Assembly: GCF_010727605.1 (NCBI RefSeq)
Contig: NZ_AP022568.1
Location: forward strand, 4,278,001 to 4,342,000
Direction: 5' to 3'
Origin: Mycobacterium simiae
GTDB lineage: Bacteria > Actinomycetota > Actinomycetes > Mycobacteriales > Mycobacteriaceae
DNA: 64,000 nucleotides
Shown here: in pieces, positions 31,608-41,548 of the stretch
How positions within the stretch are numbered: the stretch's first letter is position 1
Layout: each line of letters starts with the position of its first letter
Program-made: the position numbers and the translations under genes
The notes under the pieces: generated by a model
Databases searched by the model: none
Seen by the model: the letters and a program-made list of their open reading frames with translations, nothing else
What the model was told of the DNA's origin: nothing

Positions 31608-32759
31608 GTGACTGTGACCGCGGCTGATTCTGCAGAACTGGCGCTGTTCGCCTCGACCACCGCGGCCTTCCTGCAGAAGGAAGCCCCGCTGGCCCGCGTC
31701 CGGGAGTTGCACGCGGCCGGCCTTTCCTTCGATCCGGCCTGGTGGCGGCGCGCCGCCGAACTTGGCTGGACGGCGTTGCTTGTCCCGGAGGAACTGGGCG
31801 GCGGCAACGTCTCAGGCAACGGCGTCACGGATTTGGCCATGGTGGCCGAACAACTCGGCAAGACCGTGGCGCCCGGGCCGCTTTACCCGGTCAGCGTCGT
31901 GCTCACGGCGTTGGTCGAAGGCGCTGACGCCCAAGCGCATGCAGACGCCATCGAGTCGCTGATCTCCGGAACGGCGGTGGCGACCTGGGCGGTCTCCGAA
32001 CCTGGCCGCGGCTGGGCACCGCTGGAGCCGACGGTGACCGCCACCCCGACCGACGCTGGCGGCTACCGTGTCGACGGCACCAAGGACCGTGTCGAGGCGG
32101 GTGCCCAGAGCGACCTGTTGCTGGTGGTGGCGCGATCCGGCGACGAGGTTCGTCAGTTCCTGGTGCCGGCGGACGCGGCGGGTGTTCGAGTCGAACCCCA
32201 GCAGTCGGTCGATCTGGTCAAGCAATACGCGCGCGTGCACTTCGACGGGGTCCTCGTGGCCGCGTCGGCCGCCGTCGGCAGTGCCGCCGACACGGAGGCG
32301 CTGATCGATCGGCAGAGTCAGATCGCGCAGGTGCTGCAGTGCGCGGAGGTGGTCGGTGTCCTGCAGACGGTGTTCGACTTCACCGTCCAATGGGCCCTGG
32401 ACCGGCACACGTTCGGCCGCCCCCTGGCGTCGTACCAAGCGCTCAAACACAACTTCGCCGATATGAAACTGTGGCTGGAGGCTTGCCGTGCCACCACGAC
32501 CGCCGCGGTTGCCGACGTGGCCGCCCGCGCGCCGGAGGCGAGCTTGTCGGCTAGCGTCGCCAAGTCCTACGTCGGTGAGATGGCCGGGCGAATTGTGCAG
32601 GGCTGCGTGCAGATGCACGGCGGTATCGGTGTCACCTGGGAACACGACCTGCACCTCTACCTACGCCGAGTTGCCTTGTACCGCTCCCTGTTCGGCACAC
32701 CGGAGGAGCACAACCTACGGGTGTACGACGCCGAAAAAGCCGGTCGGTGCGCGAAATGA
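31608..32759 (+). CDS. Acyl-CoA dehydrogenase, beta-type
   Basis: A 383-residue ACAD. The helical domain reads 'DRHTFGRPLASYQALKHNFADMK' and 'QMHGGIGVTWEHDLHLYLRR', typical of short mycobacterial FadE beta subunits; the alpha-type catalytic x-E-R motif is absent. GTG 31608 is used, with a second GTG two codons later. It overlaps the alpha partner by four bases (ATGA). The pair probably forms an alpha2-beta2 dehydrogenase acting on a bulky CoA ester made by this operon. Confidence 0.84.
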   Translation: MTVTAADSAELALFASTTAAFLQKEAPLARVRELHAAGLSFDPAWWRRAAELGWTALLVPEELGGGNVSGNGVTDLAMVAEQLGKTVAPGPLYPVSVVLTALVEGADAQAHADAIESLISGTAVATWAVSEPGRGWAPLEPTVTATPTDAGGYRVDGTKDRVEAGAQSDLLLVVARSGDEVRQFLVPADAAGVRVEPQQSVDLVKQYARVHFDGVLVAASAAVGSAADTEALIDRQSQIAQVLQCAEVVGVLQTVFDFTVQWALDRHTFGRPLASYQALKHNFADMKLWLEACRATTTAAVADVAARAPEASLSASVAKSYVGEMAGRIVQGCVQMHGGIGVTWEHDLHLYLRRVALYRSLFGTPEEHNLRVYDAEKAGRCAK

Positions 32760-34000
32760 CTCCGGGTCAGCCGACGGAATCCGTCGCCGAGTTCGCCGCC
32801 CGCGCCCGCGCATGGTTGGCGGACAACATGCCGCCCATCGACCCCGACTGTCCGCCGCCCGCACCGCGCGACGACGCGGAGGCGTGGAAGCGGGCTCGCG
32901 ACCTGCAAAAGCGGTTGTACGCAGGCGGATTCGCCGGAATCTGTTTCCCCCGTGCATACGGCGGCCTGGGCCTGGACTACGCGTACCAGAAGGCATTCGA
33001 CCAGGAGTCGCTGCGTTATGAGATGCCGCTGATCCTGAACACTCCCACCTTCACCATCTGCTGCGCCACGTTGCTCGACACCGGCAGCGAAGAGCAGAAG
33101 ACGCAACACATCGGGGCGGCGCTGCGCGGCGACGAGGTACTGGTGCAGCTGTTGAGCGAACCCAGTGGCGGATCCGATCTGGCCGGGGTAATCACCCGTG
33201 CCGAACGCCGCGGCGACCGCTGGGTGATCAACGGCGCCAAGACCTGGAGTACCAGTGCGTTCGCCGCCGACTACGGCCTGTGCTTGGCGCGCACGAATTG
33301 GGATGTCCCCAAGCACGAGGGCCTGACGATGTTTCTGGTTCCGATCAATCATCCGGGAATCACGTTGCGCCACATCACCATGCTCAGCGGGTCGACCGAG
33401 TTCTGCGAGGAGTTCCTCGACGGTGTGGACGTCGGTGACGACGCCGTCGTCGGGGAGGTCAACGGTGGCTGGGCGGTCGCGTCGCGCCAGCTGTATCACG
33501 AACGCCGGGCCGTGGGGCAGGGTTCGGAGTTCGCCAGCGGCAGTGGCAGCGAGGGCGGTAACGCGATCCCCGTTGATTACGTGGGGTTGTTGACCAAGAC
33601 CGGTCAGGCTGACAGCGAACGAGCACGAGAAATGGCGGGCCGCGCGTTGGTGCACCGGGCGGTGGCCGACCAGCTGATCGATCACGTCTACCGAAATGTC
33701 CGGGACGGGGTCCTGCCGCCGGCCGCCGGGACGCTGATCCGGTTGTTCCACTCCGAGACCGTGACAACCGAGATCGACATCGCAACGGCCATCGCGGGGG
33801 CCGTCGGCGTGGTTGGCGAGGTGGGCGAGGGGCTGGAGACCGGGCTGCGTTACCTGGCCCGGCAGACCGTCGCCATTGGCGGCGGCACGACGGAAATGGC
33901 GCGCAATGTGATCGGCGAACGGGTGCTGGGCTTCCCGCGCGAATACGCCGCCGACCGTGGGGTGCCGTTCAGTCAGGTGCGGCATGGCCAGACCCGCTGA
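32756..34000 (+). CDS. Acyl-CoA dehydrogenase, alpha-type (catalytic)
   Basis: A 414-residue ACAD. Active-site segments 'LLSEPSGGSDLAGVITRAE' and 'DRWVINGAKTWSTSA' are clear, and E249 in 'LYHERRA' is the probable catalytic base. The C-terminus 'IGGGTTEMARNVIGERVLGFPRE' is the usual mycobacterial FadE ending. ATG 32756 overlaps the beta partner's stop. It ends the operon beginning at the Rieske gene and is convergent with the Rv1364c-like gene, only three bases apart, so termination must occur within the neighbour. Confidence 0.88.
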   Translation: MTPGQPTESVAEFAARARAWLADNMPPIDPDCPPPAPRDDAEAWKRARDLQKRLYAGGFAGICFPRAYGGLGLDYAYQKAFDQESLRYEMPLILNTPTFTICCATLLDTGSEEQKTQHIGAALRGDEVLVQLLSEPSGGSDLAGVITRAERRGDRWVINGAKTWSTSAFAADYGLCLARTNWDVPKHEGLTMFLVPINHPGITLRHITMLSGSTEFCEEFLDGVDVGDDAVVGEVNGGWAVASRQLYHERRAVGQGSEFASGSGSEGGNAIPVDYVGLLTKTGQADSERAREMAGRALVHRAVADQLIDHVYRNVRDGVLPPAAGTLIRLFHSETVTTEIDIATAIAGAVGVVGEVGEGLETGLRYLARQTVAIGGGTTEMARNVIGERVLGFPREYAADRGVPFSQVRHGQTR

Positions 34001-34003
34001 ACG

Positions 34004-36025
<2,022 letters not shown>

Positions 36026-36071
36026 CTAGCAAAGCGCGATCTATTGAACACGCGCAAGTAATGAGATTAGC

Positions 36072-36089
36072 AACCACCGCCGGGTGGTT
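36072..36089. promoter_or_regulatory. Inverted repeat AACCACC-GCCG-GGTGGTT
   Basis: A perfect 7-bp inverted repeat with a 4-base spacer in the 266-base gap between the Rv1364c-like gene and the upstream amidohydrolase (both leftward). It may be the amidohydrolase terminator or an operator for the regulator gene. The rest of the gap shows nothing definite. Confidence 0.4.
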
Positions 36090-36234
36090 AGTGCACCAGT
36101 TTCGCATCGGCGGCGGGTCCGAGCACGTCGGCGGGCCTTTCGGAGGGAGCGTCTTTTCAAGTGCACCGCCGAACGTCGCGTCTACGGGCCGCGCCGCTGC
36201 GAGGGCCTACCGCGGGCGGCGTGGCGGTGCCAGA

Positions 36235-37440
36235 TCAGGCGGAGACGGGCTTTTTGGCCGGCCGCGACACCTTCATGAGCTTCATCAGGTTGACGCCCAT
36301 GATCTTCGCCTTGTCCTCGTCGCTGAAGTCGGTCAGCTCGTCGACGAAGCTGATCGGGTCCTTCAGGCCCTCCGGATGCGGCCAGTCGGATCCGAAGACC
36401 ACGCGGTCGGTGCCGACCATGTGGACGATCTCGGTGAACCGATCTTCCCAGAACGGGCTGACGTAGACGCACCGCTTGAATGTCTCGATCGGATCCTCGG
36501 CGAACGACTGTGGCATTTTCTTGTAGACACCCTTAAGCCCCTTGAACAAATGCGGCACCCAGTCGGCGCCGTTCTCAATCGACAGGATCCGCAAATCCGG
36601 ATTGCGCGTCAGCGCGCCGTGGCAGATCAATGCGCCGAAGGCGTCCTCGACCGGCCGATGGCCCATGGCCAGGCTGCGGAAGGCGGTCGGTTTGAACGGC
36701 AAGAACTCGTCACCCGGCTCCCAGATGTTGAGCAGCTCGGAGTACCCGCTGTCCGAGGCGTGCATGGAGACCGGGATCTCGGCACGAACGCAGGCCTGCC
36801 AGAACGGGTCGAACTCTTCCAGTCCGAACGAACGACTGCCGCGGTAGCCGGGCACCGGCGCGGGGCGAACCAGCACGGTGCGGGCACCGCGCTCCAGACA
36901 CCATTCCAGCTCTTCGAGCGCGCGGTCGACGATCGGCAGGGTGATCACCGGGGTGGCGAAGATGCGCTCTTTGTAGTTGAACGACCACTGCTCGTACATC
37001 CACTGGTTGAGCGCGTGGATGACGTCGTGCATCATCTCCGGGTCGTCCTTCATGCGCTCCTCGACCAGGCTGGCCAGCGTGGGGAACATCAGCGCGTAAT
37101 CGATGCCGAGTTCGTCCATCACCTCGAGGCGCGCGCCCGGTTCACGGAAGGCCGGAATCGCCTTCATCGGTTCGCCGAGGATCTCGCGGTAGCTCTTACC
37201 CTGCGAGCCGTTGCGGAAGTAGTCCTCCTGGGCGCCGGGTCGGGCCACCACCTCGAACGTCGGGTTGGGGATGTAGTCGCTGATGTGGCCGCGGACCACG
37301 ATCTTGGTGCGGCCGCGGACCTGCACGTAATCGATGACGTGCTTACGGTTTTCCGGCAAGAACTTGGTCAACGCCTCCTGCGGTTCATACATGTGGTTGT
37401 CGGCGTCGAACACGGGAAACGGAAGCTCGCGAGACGGCAT
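36235..37440 (-). CDS. Amidohydrolase_2-type metal-dependent hydrolase/decarboxylase
   Basis: A 401-residue amidohydrolase closely related to the protein at 163-1365: the same 'VFDADNHMYEP' start, 'SMHASDSGY' histidine strand, 'IENGADWVPH' and 'FGSDWPHPEG' aspartate loop. AAGGAG lies 6 bases upstream of the ATG at 37440. It is transcribed alone, with a perfect 19-bp palindrome 31-49 bases upstream and the TetR-thioesterase gene immediately beyond in the same direction. The regulator is therefore a natural candidate for its control. Substrate unknown. Confidence 0.82.
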   Translation of the reverse strand: MPSRELPFPVFDADNHMYEPQEALTKFLPENRKHVIDYVQVRGRTKIVVRGHISDYIPNPTFEVVARPGAQEDYFRNGSQGKSYREILGEPMKAIPAFREPGARLEVMDELGIDYALMFPTLASLVEERMKDDPEMMHDVIHALNQWMYEQWSFNYKERIFATPVITLPIVDRALEELEWCLERGARTVLVRPAPVPGYRGSRSFGLEEFDPFWQACVRAEIPVSMHASDSGYSELLNIWEPGDEFLPFKPTAFRSLAMGHRPVEDAFGALICHGALTRNPDLRILSIENGADWVPHLFKGLKGVYKKMPQSFAEDPIETFKRCVYVSPFWEDRFTEIVHMVGTDRVVFGSDWPHPEGLKDPISFVDELTDFSDEDKAKIMGVNLMKLMKVSRPAKKPVSA

Positions 37441-37470
37441 GACGATCTCCTTGCAGGCTGAATTGTATGC

Positions 37471-37489
37471 GTGGTAATGACGTTACCAC
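37471..37489. promoter_or_regulatory. Perfect 19-bp palindrome GTGGTAA-N5-TTACCAC
   Basis: GTGGTAATGACGTTACCAC, a 7-5-7 inverted repeat, lies in the 73-base gap between the TetR-thioesterase fusion gene and the amidohydrolase gene. A related half-site (GGTTACC) occurs at about 38594, upstream of the fusion gene itself. A TetR-type operator is likely. Confidence 0.65.
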
Positions 37490-37513
37490 TGCTGTGTAAT
37501 AACCCGTACCGGG

Positions 37514-38542
37514 CTAACCGCCGGCCTGCAGACCCTTCGGCGTCGCGCCGTTGACGATGGTGAAATTGACTGTGGCAGTTGCGGCGACCTCGTCGTCGCC
37601 GTCGGCGTAGATGTCGATCTGCATGACCATCGACCGTCGGCCGGCCCGCAACATCCGCGGGACGGCCACCGCGGAACCCTGCCGAATCGGTCGCAGGTAC
37701 CGGACGAACAGGTCGGCCGTCGTCATCGTGGTGCCCGGCTGTAGATAATCCAGTCCGAACTGCCCGCCGGCGACATCGACCAGCGTGGCGATCAGCCCGC
37801 CCTGCAGTGCACCGGAAGTGTTGACCACATGCGGGCTCACCGGCAGCGTCATCGCGAATTCGCCGTTGCGAGAACCGGTTCGCAGGCCGATGGTGCCGAA
37901 CAACTCGGCCAGCGATGGCGGGCCAGTCTCGTCGTCGGCGTCCCGGATCCCCAGCGCGCGGGTGAGGAATTCATACAGTTGACCGGCGTCCACCGGTGTT
38001 CCGTTCAATTCGGCGCCCAGCCAATGCAATCGCTGTGCCCCCACCATGGTCTGCATGGCGATCGCCGCCGAGGACTCGACGTCGAGCGCGGGATTGAACA
38101 CTCCCTCGGTGATGCCTTGGCCGACGATGTCGCGGATCAATCGGTGCAGCGGAGACAGTACCCGGGCGTATTCGCGCGGACGCGTCTCCGCGAGGTGGTG
38201 GTTGTAGAGGCCCAGCGCCCGATTCAGGCTGTCCTGGGTACTGGATTCGGGCTGTTGACCGACGCGGTCGATGAGCAGCTTGAGTGCGGCGGTGCTGTCC
38301 AGCCCCTCGGTCTCGGCTCGCCAGGTCGCCACCGACTGGGCGATCGTTCGGTCGAACAGAGCCAGCAACAGCTCATCCTTGCTGCTGAAATGTTGATAGA
38401 AGGCCCGCAGTGAGGTCTTGGACCGGGCGACGACCTCCTGCACGGTGAAGTCCGTGCGGCCCGTCTCGCGCAGAATCTCCACGGCCGTCTTGATGAAGCG
38501 GTCGCCGCGCGTGACTTCGGCTCCATCATTCGGGGCGGTCAT
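37514..38542 (-). CDS. TetR regulator fused to a PaaI-type thioesterase domain
   Basis: A 342-residue single open frame with two domains. Residues 14-60 are a TetR HTH ('FTVQEVVARSKTSLRAFYQHFSSKDELL' pattern), residues about 65-200 the helical ligand domain, and residues about 212-333 a hotdog thioesterase fold ('NTSGALQGGLIATLVDVAGG', then 'DLFVRYLRPIRQGS' and 'MVMQIDIY'). In the hotdog loop the usual H-G-G is Q247-G-G, while D256 is kept. ATG 38542 has GGAAGGGA upstream. The domain may bind or hydrolyse acyl-CoA, making the regulator sense acyl-CoA directly. No frameshift or stop separates the parts. Confidence 0.85.
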   Translation of the reverse strand: MTAPNDGAEVTRGDRFIKTAVEILRETGRTDFTVQEVVARSKTSLRAFYQHFSSKDELLLALFDRTIAQSVATWRAETEGLDSTAALKLLIDRVGQQPESSTQDSLNRALGLYNHHLAETRPREYARVLSPLHRLIRDIVGQGITEGVFNPALDVESSAAIAMQTMVGAQRLHWLGAELNGTPVDAGQLYEFLTRALGIRDADDETGPPSLAELFGTIGLRTGSRNGEFAMTLPVSPHVVNTSGALQGGLIATLVDVAGGQFGLDYLQPGTTMTTADLFVRYLRPIRQGSAVAVPRMLRAGRRSMVMQIDIYADGDDEVAATATVNFTIVNGATPKGLQAGG

Positions 38543-38625
38543 GGCCGATTGGTTCCCTTCCGTCGCGCACGTCTGCGCTATGAGAATGAGGTTACCGCGC
38601 GAGCCGGGCCGTCCGCTGCCTCGGT

Positions 38626-39366
38626 TTACCCGGCGGTCTGGACCTGCGGGTGAGGGGCGGCAGCTTGCGGGCTCGCCGTGTCGGTGGTGTCCTTCGGAAG
38701 CAGCCACCGCACCATCGGGTAAGCGGTCGCAAAACCTAGCCACATACCGGCCCACATCACCAGCCAGAACGCCATGGAATCGGGGGAGTACCGCAACACG
38801 AATGCCACCACCAGCATGGCAGCGCCCATGCCCACGTCGAATGCGGCAATCGCGAGAATCGAGATGCGCGAGGCCAGCCACCAACGGTGAGCCGCCGACG
38901 TGATCCGCCCGGCCGACGCCAGCGCGTGATACTCGAAGGCAATGAGCAGCGGCAGGGCAAAGACCGCGATCAGCAGCATCATCGGCCAGACGCCCTGACC
39001 GCCGATCGTCCAACCCGTCCACATCACCAGCGGCATGGCGATCATGTGGCCGACGAACGAGGCCGCGCCGCCGGGCAGCGTCTGCACGGCAGCCATTGCG
39101 GCACGGCCCATTTGGGGTGCCCTACCGTGTCGGTTCTGCCATCGCGAGGTGGCTGACCGGCCCCACCGGAGGTAGGCCCACCAGGCGGCCGGACCGGCAT
39201 AGACCGCCGTCACCGGCCAGACCGCCTCCATCGCCCGCAGCGGCTGCCGATAACCGCCCAGATACATATCGGCGAGCATGACACCGGCAACCATCCCACC
39301 AAGGATGGTCACTATCCAGGCCACGACTGTCACCCACTGCGGTGCGGGCATTGCCATCATCATCAT
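38626..39366 (-). CDS. DUF4396 multi-spanning membrane protein
   Basis: A 246-residue membrane protein with about six hydrophobic helices. The conserved DUF4396 segments 'LPGGAASFVGHMIAMPLVMWTGW' and 'FWLVMWAGMWLGFATAYPMVRWLL' are recognisable; they are rich in His, Met and Trp. The start is in a run of ATG codons (39366-39355), preceded by AGGAAGGA; the first is used. Function of the family is unknown. Its methionine-rich N-terminus and nearby copper-type operator (41149) make a metal link possible but unproven. Confidence 0.78.
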   Translation of the reverse strand: MMMMAMPAPQWVTVVAWIVTILGGMVAGVMLADMYLGGYRQPLRAMEAVWPVTAVYAGPAAWWAYLRWGRSATSRWQNRHGRAPQMGRAAMAAVQTLPGGAASFVGHMIAMPLVMWTGWTIGGQGVWPMMLLIAVFALPLLIAFEYHALASAGRITSAAHRWWLASRISILAIAAFDVGMGAAMLVVAFVLRYSPDSMAFWLVMWAGMWLGFATAYPMVRWLLPKDTTDTASPQAAAPHPQVQTAG

Positions 39367-39382
39367 GATTTGGGTCCTTCCT

Positions 39383-39411
39383 AATTCAGATCGGTTTGTA
39401 CTGTGTGTCAA
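39383..39411 (-). promoter_or_regulatory. SigA-like promoter for the DUF4396 gene
   Basis: Reading leftward, TTGACA (39411-39406) is followed after 17 bases by TGAATT (39388-39383), 16 bases before the first start codon. The -35 is perfect; the -10 is a weak match. Confidence 0.5.
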
Positions 39412-39417
39412 GGAATT

Positions 39418-40533
39418 TCAGGCAACGCCCTGATCGGCGAGCACCATGTCGGCCAACGCGGCGACCTCGAGGGCGCAGCCCCAGGACAACGTGACACCGG
39501 CACCGCCGTGGCCATAGTTGTGCACGATCCGGGTGCCGGGCTGCACTTGCAGCCGCACCCCGCCTGCCCGGAACGGTCGCAGTCCGACCCGCACCGGGTC
39601 GTTCGGGTCGAGCTGGGCCTGGCGGAGGACCGGCAGGAATTCGGCGCAGCGCTCGAGCATGCCGCGCAGCGGCGGATAGTTGTCCAGGTCGAGCCGGGTG
39701 TCGTATTGGTCCGGCTCAACCAGTCCGCCTATCAGCAATCGATCGGCGCCGCGGGGCACGATGAACACCATGTCCTGGTTGTCCGTGCTGATGTCGTTCG
39801 CCACGGCGTGCACCGCCGTCACCCGCGTCATCGCGCTGCCATCGTTGACCATGCGCAACAGGGCGCCCCGGTGCGGTTCCATCGTCGAGTCGTCGGCCAG
39901 CTCGCGGGCGCCCAGCCCGGAACAGTTGACGATTAGTTCGGCCCCGTACTCGGCGCGTAACTCATTCTCTTGCTCGGCAAGTGCTCCACGGATGCGGCGT
40001 CTGGTCAGCCTGACGCCGGTTGCCGCGGCCTGGCGCGACAACCAGACCAGGTACTGATCGGTGTCGATGGTCGGCGCCAGGTACGAGTAGGCGTCGACCA
40101 TCCCGGACTGGGGATTGATGCCGTGGGCGTCGATGAGTTCGGCGTCGTGGACGAAGCCGGGCACGAACTGTTCGACCTCGGCCATTTTTGCCGACTCGGC
40201 CGGATCCTCCGTGATTGGTCGCGGGAAGTAGAAGACCGCGGGCCGCAGGCTCACACCCGTGCGCGGGTCGGCGGCCAGTCGGGCAAAGCGCGGGTAGGAA
40301 TCCCTGGCCCAGCCGGCCGAGCGGGCCAGCACGGCTTGGCCGTGGTGGCGGCCGCACACGGACGGCGGCCATTCCCAGACCGCACCTGCGACCGTCGACA
40401 CCGTGTCGCGGTCAAACCGATCGGCGGCAACGGTCACCCGCCAGCCGTCCCGAGCGAGGATCAGCGCCGTGGTCAGACCGCTCACCCCGGCCCCAATCAC
40501 CAGCGCGTGCGGTCGATCCCTGCGCGCCCTCAT
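39418..40533 (-). CDS. FAD-dependent D-amino-acid-oxidase-like protein
   Basis: A 371-residue flavoprotein. The N-terminal 'LVIGAGVSGLTTALILARDGWRV' is the FAD dinucleotide fold, 'NCSGLGARELADD' the mid-protein flavin contact, and 'VGLRPFRAGGVRLQ' with 'NYGHGGAGVTLSWGCALEV' the C-terminal DAO signature. It would oxidatively deaminate D-amino acids, or another amine, to the oxo acid with hydrogen peroxide. It is one strand-mate in a mixed leftward block with no obvious catabolic partner. The 178 bases between its start and the lipoprotein gene hold no evident gene. Confidence 0.85.
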   Translation of the reverse strand: MRARRDRPHALVIGAGVSGLTTALILARDGWRVTVAADRFDRDTVSTVAGAVWEWPPSVCGRHHGQAVLARSAGWARDSYPRFARLAADPRTGVSLRPAVFYFPRPITEDPAESAKMAEVEQFVPGFVHDAELIDAHGINPQSGMVDAYSYLAPTIDTDQYLVWLSRQAAATGVRLTRRRIRGALAEQENELRAEYGAELIVNCSGLGARELADDSTMEPHRGALLRMVNDGSAMTRVTAVHAVANDISTDNQDMVFIVPRGADRLLIGGLVEPDQYDTRLDLDNYPPLRGMLERCAEFLPVLRQAQLDPNDPVRVGLRPFRAGGVRLQVQPGTRIVHNYGHGGAGVTLSWGCALEVAALADMVLADQGVA

Positions 40534-40711
40534 GGCCGCACCCGCCTCGATCGGTTGCCGAAAGTGTTGGCAGGGAACATATTACGGTATTTCGATAGGA
40601 CGAAGCTCATCTGGAATTCTCGTTTCTGAACCTCCGCGCGGGTGCGCGGCAACCGGCATGGACAGCGAAACCAAGCCGTGGCGGTCAACGCGTTAGCTTG
40701 GCGCTGGCCGG

Positions 40712-41131
40712 TCAGATCCGAGCGATGCAGTGGCGGATCAGGATGATTCGACCCGGCCGATGTGGAACGAAGCCGTCGGGCCGTGGCGGGCCGCGGGGTG
40801 TCGACACCACCGGCCAGGCCGGCGACGCGAACACCACCGTTAGCGCGGCCGCGACGGCAAGTGCCACCAAATCAGTTGTCGTGCATGCCTGCGCCGCCTG
40901 CTGACAGTTCCGATCCATCGGTGAGCACGGGTGGGCGCCGGGCGGTGCGTGCTCGACCGCGGCGGCGACGGCATGGCCCATGGCAGTCGCCGACATCGTC
41001 GGCAGCTGCGGCGCCGACATCGGCAGGTGGGGAAGGTGGCACCCGGCGACAGCGGCGAGAGCCCAGAAAAAGGCCATGACCGCGGTCGCGTAGCGCAGCC
41101 ACTTGTTCGTGGGGGCGGTCATCGGGCACAT
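40712..41131 (-). CDS. LpqS-like copper-associated lipoprotein (probable)
   Basis: A 139-residue protein with a signal helix and lipobox V-A-G-C31, so a lipoprotein after modification. The mature part is rich in metal-binding residues ('CHLPHLPM', 'MGHAV', 'HPCSPMDRNC'), contains a second hydrophobic stretch, and ends 'GRIILIRHCIARI', which recalls LpqS-type proteins of the mycobacterial copper regulon. ATG 41131 or in-frame ATG 41122 is the start. A CsoR/RicR-like box lies 18-30 bases upstream. Copper-inducible periplasmic copper handling is a reasonable inference; the family call is by resemblance. Confidence 0.6.
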   Translation of the reverse strand: MCPMTAPTNKWLRYATAVMAFFWALAAVAGCHLPHLPMSAPQLPTMSATAMGHAVAAAVEHAPPGAHPCSPMDRNCQQAAQACTTTDLVALAVAAALTVVFASPAWPVVSTPRGPPRPDGFVPHRPGRIILIRHCIARI

Positions 41132-41148
41132 AACGACTCGATGCTAGC

Positions 41149-41161
41149 ACCCCCCGGGGGT
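41149..41161. promoter_or_regulatory. CsoR/RicR-type copper operator (putative)
   Basis: ACCCCC-C-GGGGGT, followed by AT, is a perfect GC-rich palindrome resembling actinobacterial CsoR-family boxes (TACCCC..GGGGTA type). It sits directly upstream of the His/Met/Cys-rich lipoprotein gene. Confidence 0.55.
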
Positions 41162-41516
41162 ATCCGCGAGAAGCGTGACAGGCGGCGCGCCGATCGCCAC
41201 GATGGAATGTCAAAGATGGTATGGAGCAGTAGATCTAGTCGCAGCTTGAAGCAGGCAGGGTGAGACTATCTCTCATATCGTACGGGTACGGGGTATAGCA
41301 CCGAGGGGGACCGATTCTGCCCAGACGTCAGAACGGGGCGCCTCAACGTCCGGTGCTGGTGGGCCGTAGCAGGCACGTTGAGCCCGGCGGACGTCGCGGT
41401 TATGGCGTCAAATCGCGGCAACGTACGAAATCGGCCAATGCGTGGGACGGGACACCCGGCTTTCGGGCGGCGTGCGGCCAGGGTCGACCACGGCCGCCGC
41501 GGAACGTTCTTGAGTG

Positions 41517-41532
41517 CCGAACATACGTTCGA
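41517..41532. promoter_or_regulatory. LexA/SOS-box-like palindrome
   Basis: CCGAACATACGTTCGA matches the mycobacterial SOS box TCGAAC-N4-GTTCGA at 11 of 12 defined bases. No DNA-repair gene is next to it, so it may be fortuitous or may serve an unseen small transcript. Confidence 0.35.
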
Positions 41533-41548
41533 TAGTGGTCCGGCACGG

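Larger units (their letters stand above)
41132..41548. other. 417-base gene-free stretch with regulatory elements
   Basis: No convincing gene is visible between the lipoprotein start and the ligase stop. The stretch holds the copper-type box (41149-41161) and, near its right end, a LexA-like palindrome (41517-41532). Open frames here are fragmentary, without ribosome sites or family motifs. Confidence 0.6.
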
